From Bacillus sp. HNG (lineage in GTDB: Bacteria; Bacillota; Bacilli; Bacillales; Bacillaceae_L), in assembly GCF_003400205.1 (NCBI RefSeq), contig NZ_QUQV01000010.1, forward strand, positions 92,524-156,523: a stretch of 64,000 nt of DNA. The letters run 5' to 3'. Below, one piece after another: positions 43,581-53,190 of the stretch. Made by a program: the position numbers and the translations under genes. The notes beneath the pieces are model-generated. The model saw only the letters and a program-made list of their open reading frames with translations, was not told the origin of the DNA and searched no databases. Position 1 is the stretch's first letter, and each line of letters starts with the position of its first letter.

Positions 43581-43967
43581 ATGATTTTTAAAATGAAGGA
43601 AGTTGGCTTCTACACAGACGTGGAATACGGGGAGTTACATGTTGCGGGGGATGAAGCGTATGGGTTTAGACCTTATCAGCTTTTAGTTTCTTCTATTGCA
43701 GTTTGTAGTGGGGGCACTCTTCGTAAAATTCTTGAAAAAAAGAGAATGCAGGTAGAGGATATCACTATTCATACAGAGGTGGAAAGAAATGAGGCACAAG
43801 CGAATCGAGTTGAAAAAATTCATCTCCATTACATCATAAAAGGTGCAGATTTAAATGAACAAAAAATTGAGCGTTCCATCGAGATTGCTTCTCGCAATTG
43901 TCCAATGGCACAATCCGTTAAGGGAAGCATTGAAATTACTGAGACTTTTGAAATCATTGATGCATAA
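43581..43967 (+). CDS. OsmC family protein
   Basis: 128 residues from ATG 43581 (GGGGGAA upstream). OsmC/Ohr fold: GFRPYQLLVSSIAVCSGGTL, with one Cys where Ohr proteins have the first redox Cys, and SRNCPMAQSVKGSIEI with the second. Members reduce organic peroxides with paired Cys residues. Both Cys appear present, so peroxidase activity is plausible. Monocistronic with a terminator. Confidence 0.88.
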   Translation: MIFKMKEVGFYTDVEYGELHVAGDEAYGFRPYQLLVSSIAVCSGGTLRKILEKKRMQVEDITIHTEVERNEAQANRVEKIHLHYIIKGADLNEQKIERSIEIASRNCPMAQSVKGSIEITETFEIIDA

Positions 43968-44002
43968 AAACACCATAAAAGAACATAATTTTTATAGAGA
44001 TG

Positions 44003-44034
44003 AAAACTACGCAAATTCTGGGCGTAGTTTTTTA
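44003..44034 (+). terminator. Rho-independent terminator
   Basis: AAAACTACGC and GCGTAGTTTT form a 10-bp stem, followed by TT. Confidence 0.8.
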
Positions 44035-44054
44035 GGTTAAAGGAAGGTTGTGGC

Positions 44055-45122
44055 ATGATGAATCGTCTTTTTTTGATTATGGTTGTGATTGGTGTTCCAC
44101 TTTCAGTGATTGGTAGCCTCCTGCATTGGCCAGCTGTCATCATGTTTGTTGTCTACTGTTTGACCATTATTGCCTTAGCTGGATTTATGGGTAGAGCGAC
44201 CGAAAGTCTTGCGATAGTTGCCGGACCAAGGATTGGTGGTTTGTTAAACGCTACCTTTGGGAATGCAGTTGAACTTATTATTTCTATTTTTGCATTAAAG
44301 GCTGGGCTTGTTACAGTAGTCCTTGCATCGCTAACTGGTTCAGTACTTGGCAACCTTTTGCTCGTTGCAGGACTATCTTTTTTCGTTGGGGGTATTAAGT
44401 TTAAAAGACAGAAATTTAATGTCCATGATGCTCGGCATAACTCAGGACTGCTGATTTTTTCGATCATCCTAGCGTTTGTTGTTCCAGAGGTTTTTTCAAT
44501 GGAGATGAATGAACAAGATACATTTACGTTAAGTATCGGTATCTCGGTTATTTTAATCCTGTTATATTTAGCTGGTCTGTTCTTTAAGCTTGTTTCCCAC
44601 CGCGGCATTTATCAACAGGACTCCGAACAGGTGGAAAAGGAAAATGAAGAGCATGAGGAGCCTGAATGGGGGAAGTGGAAGGCACTTATTATCCTAGCGT
44701 TAGCGACGGTTGCTGTCGGGTATGTATCTGAAAATCTCGTACATACCTTTGAAGTAGTGGCTGAAAGCTTTGGTTGGAGTGAAATTTTTATAGGAATCAT
44801 TATCGTGGCGATTGTTGGAAATGCAGCTGAACATGCTTCTGCCGTTATGATGGCTTATAAAAATAAAATGAATGTTGCGATTGAAATCGCCATTGGCTCA
44901 ACCTTGCAGGTCGCCATGTTTGTGGCACCACTCTTAGTCTTGATATCATTGTTCCTCGATACTCAAATGGCGCTTGTGTTTTCAATGCCAGAATTAATTG
45001 CAATGATCACCGCGGTATTTTTAACGATTTCTTTAACAAATGACGGAGAAACAAACTGGTTTGAAGGTGGTACATTGTTAGCGGCATACGCCATTATGGG
45101 GATTGGATTTTATCTTTTATAA
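44055..45122 (+). CDS. chaA: Calcium/proton exchanger (CaCA family, YfkE/ChaA)
   Basis: 355 residues with 11 membrane helices and the two CaCA alpha repeats: FGNAVELIISIFALKAG and VGNAAEHASAVMMAYKNK, whose Glu residues bind the cation. An acidic stretch (EKENEEHEEPEWGK) separates the halves. B. subtilis YfkE is a structurally known H+/Ca2+ exchanger, and this gene stands at its position in the yfk order. AAAGGAAGG precedes ATG 44055 or 44058. Confidence 0.92.
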   Translation: MMNRLFLIMVVIGVPLSVIGSLLHWPAVIMFVVYCLTIIALAGFMGRATESLAIVAGPRIGGLLNATFGNAVELIISIFALKAGLVTVVLASLTGSVLGNLLLVAGLSFFVGGIKFKRQKFNVHDARHNSGLLIFSIILAFVVPEVFSMEMNEQDTFTLSIGISVILILLYLAGLFFKLVSHRGIYQQDSEQVEKENEEHEEPEWGKWKALIILALATVAVGYVSENLVHTFEVVAESFGWSEIFIGIIIVAIVGNAAEHASAVMMAYKNKMNVAIEIAIGSTLQVAMFVAPLLVLISLFLDTQMALVFSMPELIAMITAVFLTISLTNDGETNWFEGGTLLAAYAIMGIGFYLL

Positions 45123-45130
45123 GTACAAAA

Positions 45131-45176
45131 AAACAACTCTGTGCAGACATCATCTACACAGAGTCGTTTGTCTTTT
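45131..45176 (+). terminator. Terminator after chaA
   Basis: AACAACTCTGTG and CACAGAGTCGTTT form a long stem with a 13-base loop, followed by GTCTTTT. The rest of 45177-45424 contains no gene that I can support. Confidence 0.7.
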
Positions 45177-45424
45177 ATGGCTTTCTTCTAAGTACTTTTT
45201 AAGGGATAACTCTCAATGGTGTTGTCTCCGTCCGTTAAATCGATAGCATACCCCCTGTCGTTAAAGGTATGGTCTCTTTATCCCTCCTTCAAGTAAGGTA
45301 TACTTCATTATATTTACCTAAGATTAAAAATATTCAGTTAAAATAAAAATATCGATTAATTTTTTGGGGTCAATTATAATTAAGTACAATGTTTTAATAA
45401 TATGGAATTCAAGGGAGCACCTCT

Positions 45425-46069
45425 ATGTTGACGAGACGAATTGCTTTTTTTTGTGTTGGTTTGTTTATCTTGGCGCTGGGAATCAGTTTAATGATAATGG
45501 CGGATATCGGTGCTGGTGCATGGGATGCGCTTAATGTGGGGTTATCAGAAACTTTTGGACTTACTGTCGGTAACTGGGTTATTATTGTCGGCATTTTAGT
45601 CATGTTTGTTAATGCACTTTTGCTTCGTGCGCGACCTGTTTTTTTATCAATTGGCACCATCATTTTAATTGGCTTTTTTATTGATTTTTGGTTATTAATT
45701 GCGTTGGCCACATGGGATTTGGAAGGCTTAATGGTCAAGGTTCTTACTTTATTAGGGGGATTAGTGGTTGCCTCACTTGGGATCGCCATTTATCTGCAGG
45801 CAAAGTTTCCACTTTCGCCACTCGATAACTTGATGCTTGCGATCAGTACACGATTTAAACTAAAGTTCGGGATTTCAAAGACAATCGCAGAAGCAACAGG
45901 GCTGATTTTGGCGCTTTTGGTTGGAGGTCCGATCGGAATTGGAACTTTGGTCGTTACATTCGGGATTGGTCCCATTATTCAGTTCTTTTTTCCATATTTC
46001 GAGAGGTTGATGGAGAAGGGACTTCGTGGTAGCAGGGGAAATGGGCTAAAATCGATAGAACCGAAATAA
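45425..46069 (+). CDS. YczE/YitT-like membrane protein
   Basis: 214 residues with five or six helices. The N-terminal GLFILALGISLMIMADIGAGAWDALNVG segment (read in parts) and PLSPLDNLMLAISTRF are marks of the YczE/YyaS family. YczE of B. subtilis is tied to bacillaene or surfactin production, but the general role is unknown. AAGGGAG precedes ATG 45425. Closed by a terminator. Confidence 0.85.
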   Translation: MLTRRIAFFCVGLFILALGISLMIMADIGAGAWDALNVGLSETFGLTVGNWVIIVGILVMFVNALLLRARPVFLSIGTIILIGFFIDFWLLIALATWDLEGLMVKVLTLLGGLVVASLGIAIYLQAKFPLSPLDNLMLAISTRFKLKFGISKTIAEATGLILALLVGGPIGIGTLVVTFGIGPIIQFFFPYFERLMEKGLRGSRGNGLKSIEPK

Positions 46070-46109
46070 AACCGATAGACCATCCAAAACTACATGAATT
46101 GTCCTTAAG

Positions 46110-46142
46110 AAATGCCAGAAGCCCTCTGGCATTTCTTTTTTT
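46110..46142 (+). terminator. Rho-independent terminator
   Basis: AAATGCCAGA and TCTGGCATTT form a 10-bp stem, followed by seven T after a C. Confidence 0.85.
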
Positions 46143-46237
46143 AACCGAAACCCTCAAAAATTTACTAATAAAAGGATGGATAATCTGCAAAATCTTCGAA
46201 AACACTAAGCACAAAGCCAATGAAAGGAGTACCGTCT

Positions 46238-47056
46238 ATGAAACGAAAATTAGTTTTTATAGTTGCCGTCATGTTGATATTTGGTTTACTTGCTGGAACT
46301 GTAATGGCGGAAGGTACCGGTAAAACAAAGGGTGAAAAAGCAGATAAGTTCAAAATTCCTAGTTCTGTTTTAGACATTTCGCAGGATAATACCTATCCGA
46401 ACCCGACACAGGATTTGCCATATCTCCAGCCGAGTAAGCTCACAAAAGAGCTTATTAATAGTGCTGATGTAGAAATAGAAAATCCAGACCTTATTCGTAT
46501 ATTAAATGAGTCGGCCATCCAAACGACACCACTTGCGCTTGGATACCGCGCCACCATTTACCTAGGTCAGTGGCCGCTTAACTATGAATCGTCTGAAACA
46601 AGCACGAATTGGGAGTATGAAAAAATCAATACAAACTACTATGACAATCGTGGTGGAAAGTCCCCATTTAAAATCCACTACAAACAGGAAATGCAGAAGA
46701 TTGTCAGAGGTGGATTAACTGCAGAAATTCAGGATGCTGATGAAGTAAAGAAAATGATGTTAATCGAAGCGACGAAGAAGACCAAGCTTCCCCTTTCCTT
46801 TACAACGATCATTGGTGGGGCAACGAAAAAGGATCAAGTTTATAATGTACCACCGAAAAGGCTAGGATATTTATATGCCTATGCGCCGGCAGTCAATGAA
46901 AAAGGGAAGGTTACATATGGTGAAGTCTACCTTGTTTTAAAAGGAAGCAAAAAGTCCATTGTTGTGAAAAATGTAACCCACCAAGGAATTGGCGCCTGGA
47001 TACCCGTCCAAGACCACGTTTCATATGCATTCCTCGTTTCAGAAACTCCGAAATAA
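46238..47056 (+). CDS. yfkD: YfkD family secreted protein
   Basis: 272 residues from ATG 46238 (AAAGGAG upstream). A signal peptide (MKRKLVFIVAVMLIFGLLAG, cleavage near TVMAEG) is followed by a soluble domain with YRATIYLGQWPLNYES and the closing GIGAWIPVQDHVSYAFLVS. Length and position between chaA and yfkAB match YfkD, a B. subtilis protein linked to general stress, of unknown activity. Ends at a bidirectional terminator. Confidence 0.88.
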   Translation: MKRKLVFIVAVMLIFGLLAGTVMAEGTGKTKGEKADKFKIPSSVLDISQDNTYPNPTQDLPYLQPSKLTKELINSADVEIENPDLIRILNESAIQTTPLALGYRATIYLGQWPLNYESSETSTNWEYEKINTNYYDNRGGKSPFKIHYKQEMQKIVRGGLTAEIQDADEVKKMMLIEATKKTKLPLSFTTIIGGATKKDQVYNVPPKRLGYLYAYAPAVNEKGKVTYGEVYLVLKGSKKSIVVKNVTHQGIGAWIPVQDHVSYAFLVSETPK

Positions 47057-47058
47057 AC

Positions 47059-47094
47059 AAATTCGGGCGTTTAAGTGGGCGCCCGAATTTTTTA
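47059..47094. terminator. Bidirectional terminator
   Basis: AAATTCGGGCG and CGCCCGAATTT form an 11-bp stem, followed by TTT; it overlaps the end of yfkAB. Confidence 0.85.
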
Positions 47095-48213
47095 CATTTT
47101 TGCAAGACGTTTTGTAAAGTCATCCTTCTTATAATACGCATTTTTCACGAGAATGTTTGGACCAAGGCATTTTACCGCTGGGCAGTGACAGCTAATTTCC
47201 TTCACTATCTTTGTTTCTGACCAGATGTCATATGCATCTTGAAGTGAAGTTGTTTGAATGTTACCGAGTGGAGGAATATCGCCAAAATCAGTCACGATAA
47301 TATCTCCAGTGAAAATATTCACATTGAGACGCGAACGACCATCAGGGTCATTCCGAACGGTTACATTTTTACTCGAATAGAGTCTTTTAAGTAATGTGAG
47401 ATCTTCCTCATTATCACTACACGCATAAAAAGGCAATGTGCCAAACAACATCCATACATTCTCATTGCGGATATCAAGAAGATGATGAATCGCACTCCGA
47501 ATTTCCTTAAGTGTAAGTACTTCGAGATTACTTGCGAAATCACTTGGGTACATTGGGTGCACCTCGTGCCTGCCACACTCCATTTCCTCCACAATTTGTT
47601 TATGAATCGTTTCTAAATGTGGAAGAGTCCGTTTGTTCAGCATGGTCTCTGCCGCAACCATTACACCAGCCCTTGATAAAGCTTTGCTATTTTCAATCAT
47701 TCGCTGAAAATAGCGTTCGCGCTGTTCGAATGAAGGCTTTTTCTCCATCATTGCAAAACCGCCATCAACAAAATCATCAATCGTTCCCCAGTTATGTGAA
47801 ATATGAAGCACATCTAAGTATGGGACAATTTTTTCATATCGTGCCAGGTCAAGTGTGAGATTGGAGTTGATTTGAGTACGAACCCCTCTCTCATGGGCAT
47901 ACTTTAGAAGAGGGACGACATAATGGTCCACAGACTTTGTTGAAAGCATTGGTTCACCGCCGGTAATGCTTAAGGAACGGAGCTTGGGAATTTCGTCAAG
48001 GCGTTTTAGCAAAAGTTCAATCGGTAAGCCCTTAGGATCTTTCGGCTGTAATGTGTAGCCAACGGCGCAATGTTCACATCTCATATTGCAGAGATAGGTC
48101 GTTGTAAATTCAATATTGGTTAGCTGCATTGAGCCATATTGCTCAACATCTAAATAAGCCTCCCACGGGTCATATGCGGGAGAAATTCGAATAGAAGATT
48201 GTAAATTTGTCAT
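47092..48213 (-). CDS. yfkAB: Radical SAM/CxCxxxxC protein YfkAB
   Basis: 373 residues from ATG 48213, chosen for the AAAGGAG site and the match to the length of YfkAB; the open frame extends further without a site. The radical SAM motif is CNMRCEHC (CxxxCxxC), followed by SITGGEPML; a C-terminal Cys cluster CHCPAVKC likely binds a second iron-sulfur cluster. The reaction is unknown; the layout is that of SPASM-like enzymes. Partner of no nearby peptide gene. Position beside yfjT agrees with B. subtilis. Confidence 0.92.
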   Translation of the reverse strand: MTNLQSSIRISPAYDPWEAYLDVEQYGSMQLTNIEFTTTYLCNMRCEHCAVGYTLQPKDPKGLPIELLLKRLDEIPKLRSLSITGGEPMLSTKSVDHYVVPLLKYAHERGVRTQINSNLTLDLARYEKIVPYLDVLHISHNWGTIDDFVDGGFAMMEKKPSFEQRERYFQRMIENSKALSRAGVMVAAETMLNKRTLPHLETIHKQIVEEMECGRHEVHPMYPSDFASNLEVLTLKEIRSAIHHLLDIRNENVWMLFGTLPFYACSDNEEDLTLLKRLYSSKNVTVRNDPDGRSRLNVNIFTGDIIVTDFGDIPPLGNIQTTSLQDAYDIWSETKIVKEISCHCPAVKCLGPNILVKNAYYKKDDFTKRLAKM

Positions 48214-48347
48214 TATGTAACTCCTTTTTACGGATTTGTTTAACCACAAATCGCCATTAGGCATTTTATTGAAAAGATTTATAGTTGTCAATGTAGATAC
48301 ATTTTTATAAGATAAAAAAGATTGAAAAACGAAAGGAACGTTGTAGC

Positions 48348-48536
48348 TTGGGAAATGCGATACATGATAAAGACTCACAAATATCCTATTTAAAAAATCG
48401 CCTAAATATGTTTTTAGAGGTGATTGATTCGATGGATCCTGAATCCACCGATTTAGAGGATATCGACCGCCTCATTGAGATGATCGATGACTTGGAAGGA
48501 AAATACGAACGGTTTAAGAAGGATTGGAAGGAATAA
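48348..48536 (+). CDS. yfjT: SE1561 family small protein YfjT
   Basis: 62 residues from TTG 48348, 8 bases after AAAGGAACG. A helical, acidic protein: KDSQISYLKNRLNMFLEVID, DLEDIDRLIEMIDDLEGKY. It matches the short YfjT/SE1561 family, whose function is unknown, and sits between yfkAB and pdaA as expected. Confidence 0.88.
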   Translation: MGNAIHDKDSQISYLKNRLNMFLEVIDSMDPESTDLEDIDRLIEMIDDLEGKYERFKKDWKE

Positions 48537-48549
48537 TTAGGTTTGGCGG

Positions 48550-48577
48550 ACGCTCAGATTGTGCTGGGCGTTTTTTG
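48550..48577 (+). terminator. Rho-independent terminator of yfjT
   Basis: ACGCTCAG and CTGGGCGT form an 8-bp stem with one wobble, followed by six T. Confidence 0.75.
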
Positions 48578-48684
48578 TTTTTTCGGGGTTAAGGGCGGAA
48601 TCGTGCCCGATTGGTAAAAGAGAAGAGTCAAAGGTAACCGCAAATGACGGAATAAGTGGAGAGAGCTTTTGTTGTCATGTTAAA

Positions 48685-48726
48685 CAAAAACAGTGGATTT
48701 CCTTTTGGAATCCACTGTTTTTTTTC
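48685..48726 (+). terminator. Second strong hairpin, orphan terminator
   Basis: AAAACAGTGGATT and AATCCACTGTTTT form a 13-bp stem with nine more T. No gene of its own was found in 48578-48684; it may block antisense read-through. Confidence 0.7.
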
Positions 48727-48730
48727 TAGT

Positions 48731-48835
48731 ATGGAACCACAAGAACCGTCCCTATGGTCCCTGTGGTCCCTAAGGTCCTTAAAAGGAACCAGTAGAACCG
48801 TCCCCGTGGTCACCATGGTCCCCACGGTCCACGTA
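48731..48835. repeat. Dispersed GGGACGGTTC repeat, tandem copies
   Basis: Two tandem copies containing AGAACCGTCCC, each followed by several GGTCCC/GGTCACC words. The second copy runs into the DUF4317 gene and encodes its last residues. Confidence 0.75.
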
Positions 48836-50005
48836 ATCTCCTTGGTTCTTTGTTTCGAGTGTTAAGCCTTCGACTACGACGTCTTCATCGATTTCCAACA
48901 ATAAGCAGCGTTTGCCTTGGTACATGATGTATTTGACGTATCGTAATTCTTTTGGACTCAATGTAAGTTTGGCAACCTTTGTGTTGATTTTGATTGATTT
49001 TGGAACGAGGTTCGTTGCTTTGAATTCATGATGCTCATCATCAATTACGGTTTTAAAGGCATGTTCCACTTTTGCTGTGTCCACATCTTCTACGCCGCTC
49101 ACCTTCAGGATGCGCTCGACGTCCTGGTAGTTGATCATCGGCGGCTCGCTATCTTCCTGTTCTTCTTCTTCTTTTTCTTGAACAAAACGGTCGATTTCCT
49201 CGTATACGTTCGAAATAACCTCAGATTCTACAGTTTCACCGATGACATTTTTCAAGATCATCTCGAAGCCGATCTTATCATCTTCGGCTGTCATGATATC
49301 TTCACAATTCAATACATCGGAAATGAAACTATAACTAGGCTCGTTTGCTTTCCCGGCAGCATAAAGAATATGATTCACGTCTGCTGCATTATCGTTAAAC
49401 GCTGGAAAAAGGAAACCTGTTAACGGAGCGGTCAAGTTAATAACCGGGTCTAGCACCGTATTTGATTTGAACGTTCTTTCAATATAATCAAAAACCAACG
49501 TCTTTTTCGGTTGATCTATTTTATTTAACGTGCAAAGAACAAGGGGGCTAAAATAGACCTCATCAGAGCCGCCTTGTTCTGATTCAGGGTCGCGTTTACG
49601 TGTTGGTTTACGGTATTCGGCACGGATAAATGTAACCACTGTATCAAACTCATAAACCTTCGTAGCATACATTTTCTCCACAATCTGCAGCATTTGCTCG
49701 ATCCAATCTTCGGTATCTTCCATTTGCAGCCCATCATATAGAAGGTCTCGCGTGCTATTCTCAACATCATGCTGGAACTTTAACTCAAACAACTTCGTAT
49801 CGAGCTGCCCGGCCAATGTCTTTTTAAAGTTATCTAAAAATAGTTCCTGAGCTTCCTGCTCTAATAGCTCGAACGGCTGACAAATATGGTGGTAAATCTC
49901 ATTGGATTCTTTTTTAACATACACATTGAAAATTTCTTTGATGTGTAAGTATTGATTATTTAACTTAAATTGCTTGCGGATGTTTGCGATGTCTTTTTTA
50001 TTCAT
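48779..50005 (-). CDS. DUF4317 family protein with repeat-encoded C-terminal tail
   Basis: 408 residues, soluble and acidic, matching DUF4317 in its N-terminal region (MNKKDIANIRKQFKLNNQYL, HICQPFELLEQEAQELFL) and middle (EVYFSPLVLCTLNKID). No function is established. The last residues, DYVDRGDHGDHGDGSTGSF, are translated from the dispersed repeat and are unlikely to be native; the original stop seems to have been lost. AGTTGAGATTAA is a weak upstream context for ATG 50005. Confidence 0.8.
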   Translation of the reverse strand: MNKKDIANIRKQFKLNNQYLHIKEIFNVYVKKESNEIYHHICQPFELLEQEAQELFLDNFKKTLAGQLDTKLFELKFQHDVENSTRDLLYDGLQMEDTEDWIEQMLQIVEKMYATKVYEFDTVVTFIRAEYRKPTRKRDPESEQGGSDEVYFSPLVLCTLNKIDQPKKTLVFDYIERTFKSNTVLDPVINLTAPLTGFLFPAFNDNAADVNHILYAAGKANEPSYSFISDVLNCEDIMTAEDDKIGFEMILKNVIGETVESEVISNVYEEIDRFVQEKEEEEQEDSEPPMINYQDVERILKVSGVEDVDTAKVEHAFKTVIDDEHHEFKATNLVPKSIKINTKVAKLTLSPKELRYVKYIMYQGKRCLLLEIDEDVVVEGLTLETKNQGDYVDRGDHGDHGDGSTGSF

Positions 50006-50143
50006 TTAATCTCAACTCCCATTTTTTGATTATACATGTATGACTTCAAAATTGTAATGATTGATTTTTTACCAGGTGTATGAGCACGACAGGGCCACAA
50101 ACCCATATACATAACATAAAAAAACAAACAGGGGTAGATATCA

Positions 50144-51352
50144 GTGGATATACAAAATAGTAAATTTAGATGGGTTATTTTTGCTTCTGTATTGTTTACA
50201 TATGTAGTGATGTCAGGTCAACGCACTGCACCTGGACTGATTACAGACCAGTTGATGTCTGACTTTCAGGTCACCGCGACAACAATCGGGCTATTAACCA
50301 GCATTCAATTTTTCGTATACACAGGTTTGCAAATGCCGATGGGAATCTTGGCAGATCGCTATGGGCCTAATTTTTTTCTTATTATCGGTGCAATCCTAAC
50401 AGGTGTTGGAACAATCATTTATAGCCTCGGAACCCATGAATTTATCCTCTTTTTTGCAAGAATCCTAACGGGAATAGGAGATGCGACAATTTGGGTAAAT
50501 TTAGTCCTCATCTTAAGCAAATGGTTTAACGAAAAAGAGTTCACCCGGCTTATCGGTGTTGCGGGAATGACTGGGAGCCTCGGTTTTCTGATGGCGACTG
50601 TTCCTTTTTCAGCATTGATTGTCTTACTTGGATGGCGCGGAGCCTTTCTTTCAGGGGGAATCCTGTTGTGTTTGTGTGGGATTTTTCTTTATGTAGTCCT
50701 CGTTAAAAAACCAAACCAACCAATGATTGAGAAAAAAGAAGTCAGCCGTGAAAAAACATCGGTATTGCTGCGTCGAATTTTTTCAAGTCGGCAAGCATTG
50801 GCATTGTTTCTTTGTCACTTTGGGCTTGTTGGAGGATACTTAGGCTTTATCTGTTCGTGGGCAGTGCCTTATGGGATGGATGTGTACGGCTTGACGCGTT
50901 TAGGAGCAAGCCAGCTCATTATGTATAGTTTAATTGGGGCACTGATTGGTGCTCCATTGATTGGTTGGATTTCAAGCAGATTAGGCATGATTAAAAGACC
51001 TTATTTCTTTTTTCATATGGTTACTGTTTTGTGTTGGTCCGCTTTCCTTTTATTTCGTGAGGGACCTCCATTATTCTTGCTCATTACTCTTTTTATTATC
51101 ATTGGATTTGCGTTTGGCTCTAATTCCTTAACCTTTGCAACAGTGCGCAAAACCTTTCCGATAAGCGAATCAGGCATGGTATCTGGATTTGCCAACACGG
51201 GTGGATTTTTAAGTGCGGTCCTACTACCTGCGATCTTTGGAATTGTGTTAGACCATTTTACATCTGGATACTATTTCGGTTTCATTATTCCATTGATCTT
51301 TTCGATCGCTGGTTTGATTGGGGTGAACTTAATAAAAGAGAGCCATGAATAA
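50144..51352 (+). CDS. Major facilitator superfamily transporter
   Basis: 402 residues with 12 helices. Motif A: GILADRYGPNFFLIIGAIL; MSGQRTAPGLITDQLMSDF before the first periplasmic loop resembles nitrate/nitrite, oxalate and sugar-phosphate type MFS porters. The start is GTG 50144 after AGGGGTAG. The substrate is not readable. Not part of the B. subtilis order here, so it was probably inserted or rearranged. Confidence 0.88.
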   Translation: MDIQNSKFRWVIFASVLFTYVVMSGQRTAPGLITDQLMSDFQVTATTIGLLTSIQFFVYTGLQMPMGILADRYGPNFFLIIGAILTGVGTIIYSLGTHEFILFFARILTGIGDATIWVNLVLILSKWFNEKEFTRLIGVAGMTGSLGFLMATVPFSALIVLLGWRGAFLSGGILLCLCGIFLYVVLVKKPNQPMIEKKEVSREKTSVLLRRIFSSRQALALFLCHFGLVGGYLGFICSWAVPYGMDVYGLTRLGASQLIMYSLIGALIGAPLIGWISSRLGMIKRPYFFFHMVTVLCWSAFLLFREGPPLFLLITLFIIIGFAFGSNSLTFATVRKTFPISESGMVSGFANTGGFLSAVLLPAIFGIVLDHFTSGYYFGFIIPLIFSIAGLIGVNLIKESHE

Positions 51353-51457
51353 AAACTGGAATCGTTTGCAAATCCCTTTCCGAAAAAAACTTCTAGGAGT
51401 ATAATGAAAATTGTGATTATAGATAATATCGGGGATATAAGGGAAAGGGGAATACAG

Positions 51458-52993
51458 ATGGATAAGCTACAACAAAGTATGTACAAGTTAATTGTAGAGA
51501 CATCAACAAGACTTCCAAAGGATGTACGTAGAGCGGTTGCTCGTGCAAAGGCGAGTGAAAGTGCCGGTACTCGTGCTGCTATGTCTCTTTCAACCATCAC
51601 CAACAATATTTCAATGGCAGACGTAAACGTATCACCAATCTGTCAAGATACAGGTCTACCAACCTTTAAAGTAAAAACACCAGTTGGGGTGAACCAATTA
51701 AAAATCAAAGCAGCCATTCGTGAAGCAATTGTCGAAGCAACAAAGGATGGAAAGCTACGTCCAAACGCTGTTGATTCATTAACTGGTAAAAACAGTGGGG
51801 ACAACCTTGGCGAAGGTGTGCCAGTAATTAAGTTTGAACAATGGGAAAAGGATTACATCGATGTTCGCCTTATTTTAAAAGGTGGCGGATGTGAAAATAA
51901 AAACATTCAATACAGCTTACCATGTGAATTAGAAGGACTTGGTCGTGCCGGTCGTGACTTAGATGGAATTCGTAAGTGTATCATGCACTCTGTGTATCAA
52001 GCCCAAGGACAAGGCTGTAGTGCTGGGTTCATCGGGGTTGGAATCGGTGGAGACCGTACGTCTGGTTACGAGTTAGCGAAAGAACAACTTTTCCGCTCAG
52101 TTGAAGATGTAAATCCAAACGAAGATCTTCGCAAGCTGGAAGAATATGTAATGGAAAATGCGAATAAGCTTGGAATCGGAACAATGGGCTTCGGCGGTGA
52201 AACAACTCTACTTGGTTGTAAAGTGGGTGTTATGCACCGTATCCCAGCAAGCTTCTTCGTATCTGTTGCGTACAACTGTTGGGCATATCGCCGTCTAGGT
52301 GTCACTCTTGATGCTGAAACAGGTGACATTAATGAGTGGTTATACCAAGATGGAGAAGAAATTGATTTCTCTAAAGAACAAGAAGAAGTGCAAGAAGTAA
52401 AATCAGAAACGCGTGAAGTTGTGCTTCAAGCACCGATCACTGAAGAACAAATTCGTGAACTCAAAGTTGGGGATGTAGTGCGAATCAATGGTCGCATGTA
52501 CACAGGCCGTGACGCCATCCATAAGCATCTTTCAGAAAATGATGCACCAGTTGATTTAGATGGCCAAATCATCTATCACTGTGGTCCAGTTATGCTTAAG
52601 GATGAAGATGGCAACTGGCACGTGAAAGCGGCTGGCCCAACAACGAGTATTCGTGAGGAACCTTACCAAGGTGATATCATGAAAAAGTTTGGAATCCGTG
52701 CGGTAATCGGTAAAGGTGGAATGGGACCTAAGACACTTGCTGCACTTAAAGAGCATGGCGGAGTTTACTTAAATGCAATCGGTGGTGCTGCCCAATATTA
52801 TGCAGACTGCATCAAGTCTGTTGATGGCGTAGACCTCATGCAGTTCGGTATTCCTGAAGCAATGTGGCATTTATCTGTTGAAGGCTTCACAGCTGTTGTG
52901 ACAATGGATTCACACGGAAACAGCCTACACGAGGATGTTGACAAATCTTCTTTAGAAAAACTAGAACAATTCAAAGAGCGTGTATTTGCTTAA
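51458..52993 (+). CDS. Class I fumarate hydratase (iron-sulfur type)
   Basis: 511 residues from ATG 51458 (AAAGGGG upstream). The N-terminal part has the Fe-S ligands in VSPICQDTGLPTF and LKGGGCENKN and GTMGFGGETTLLGCKVG; the C-terminal part is the beta region (GDVVRINGRMYTGRDAIHK, FGIRAVIGKGGMGPKT). It interconverts fumarate and malate using a 4Fe-4S cluster; tartrate dehydratase is a close relative. Most Bacillus use the Fe-free FumC, so this may be an extra enzyme. Confidence 0.9.
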   Translation: MDKLQQSMYKLIVETSTRLPKDVRRAVARAKASESAGTRAAMSLSTITNNISMADVNVSPICQDTGLPTFKVKTPVGVNQLKIKAAIREAIVEATKDGKLRPNAVDSLTGKNSGDNLGEGVPVIKFEQWEKDYIDVRLILKGGGCENKNIQYSLPCELEGLGRAGRDLDGIRKCIMHSVYQAQGQGCSAGFIGVGIGGDRTSGYELAKEQLFRSVEDVNPNEDLRKLEEYVMENANKLGIGTMGFGGETTLLGCKVGVMHRIPASFFVSVAYNCWAYRRLGVTLDAETGDINEWLYQDGEEIDFSKEQEEVQEVKSETREVVLQAPITEEQIRELKVGDVVRINGRMYTGRDAIHKHLSENDAPVDLDGQIIYHCGPVMLKDEDGNWHVKAAGPTTSIREEPYQGDIMKKFGIRAVIGKGGMGPKTLAALKEHGGVYLNAIGGAAQYYADCIKSVDGVDLMQFGIPEAMWHLSVEGFTAVVTMDSHGNSLHEDVDKSSLEKLEQFKERVFA

Positions 52994-53004
52994 AAATGAT
53001 TATG

Positions 53005-53036
53005 GCCCGTTACGTTTTTGCGTAGCGGGTTTTTTA
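53005..53036 (+). terminator. Rho-independent terminator
   Basis: CCCGTTACG and CGTAGCGGG form the stem with a T-rich loop, followed by six T. Confidence 0.8.
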
Positions 53037-53190
53037 TTTGTGTATGATATAACCAAGCACCCCACAATTTCTAGCACAAATTGTATTCCTGTCTCCAACA
53101 AAACCTTTTTGCCAATCTATTCCTGCATGAACTCCCTTAATGTGGTAAAAACTAACTCTACTACTAACGGAGTTTTAGGAGGTTTTATTT

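Noticed and set aside
45177..45424. Possible riboswitch or small gene before the YczE-like gene
   Set aside because: Conserved-looking words such as CCCCCTGTCG were examined, but no known aptamer pattern or open frame with a ribosome site was found.
49028..49423. 131-residue plus-strand frame
   Set aside because: Antisense shadow of the DUF4317 gene; no ribosome site.
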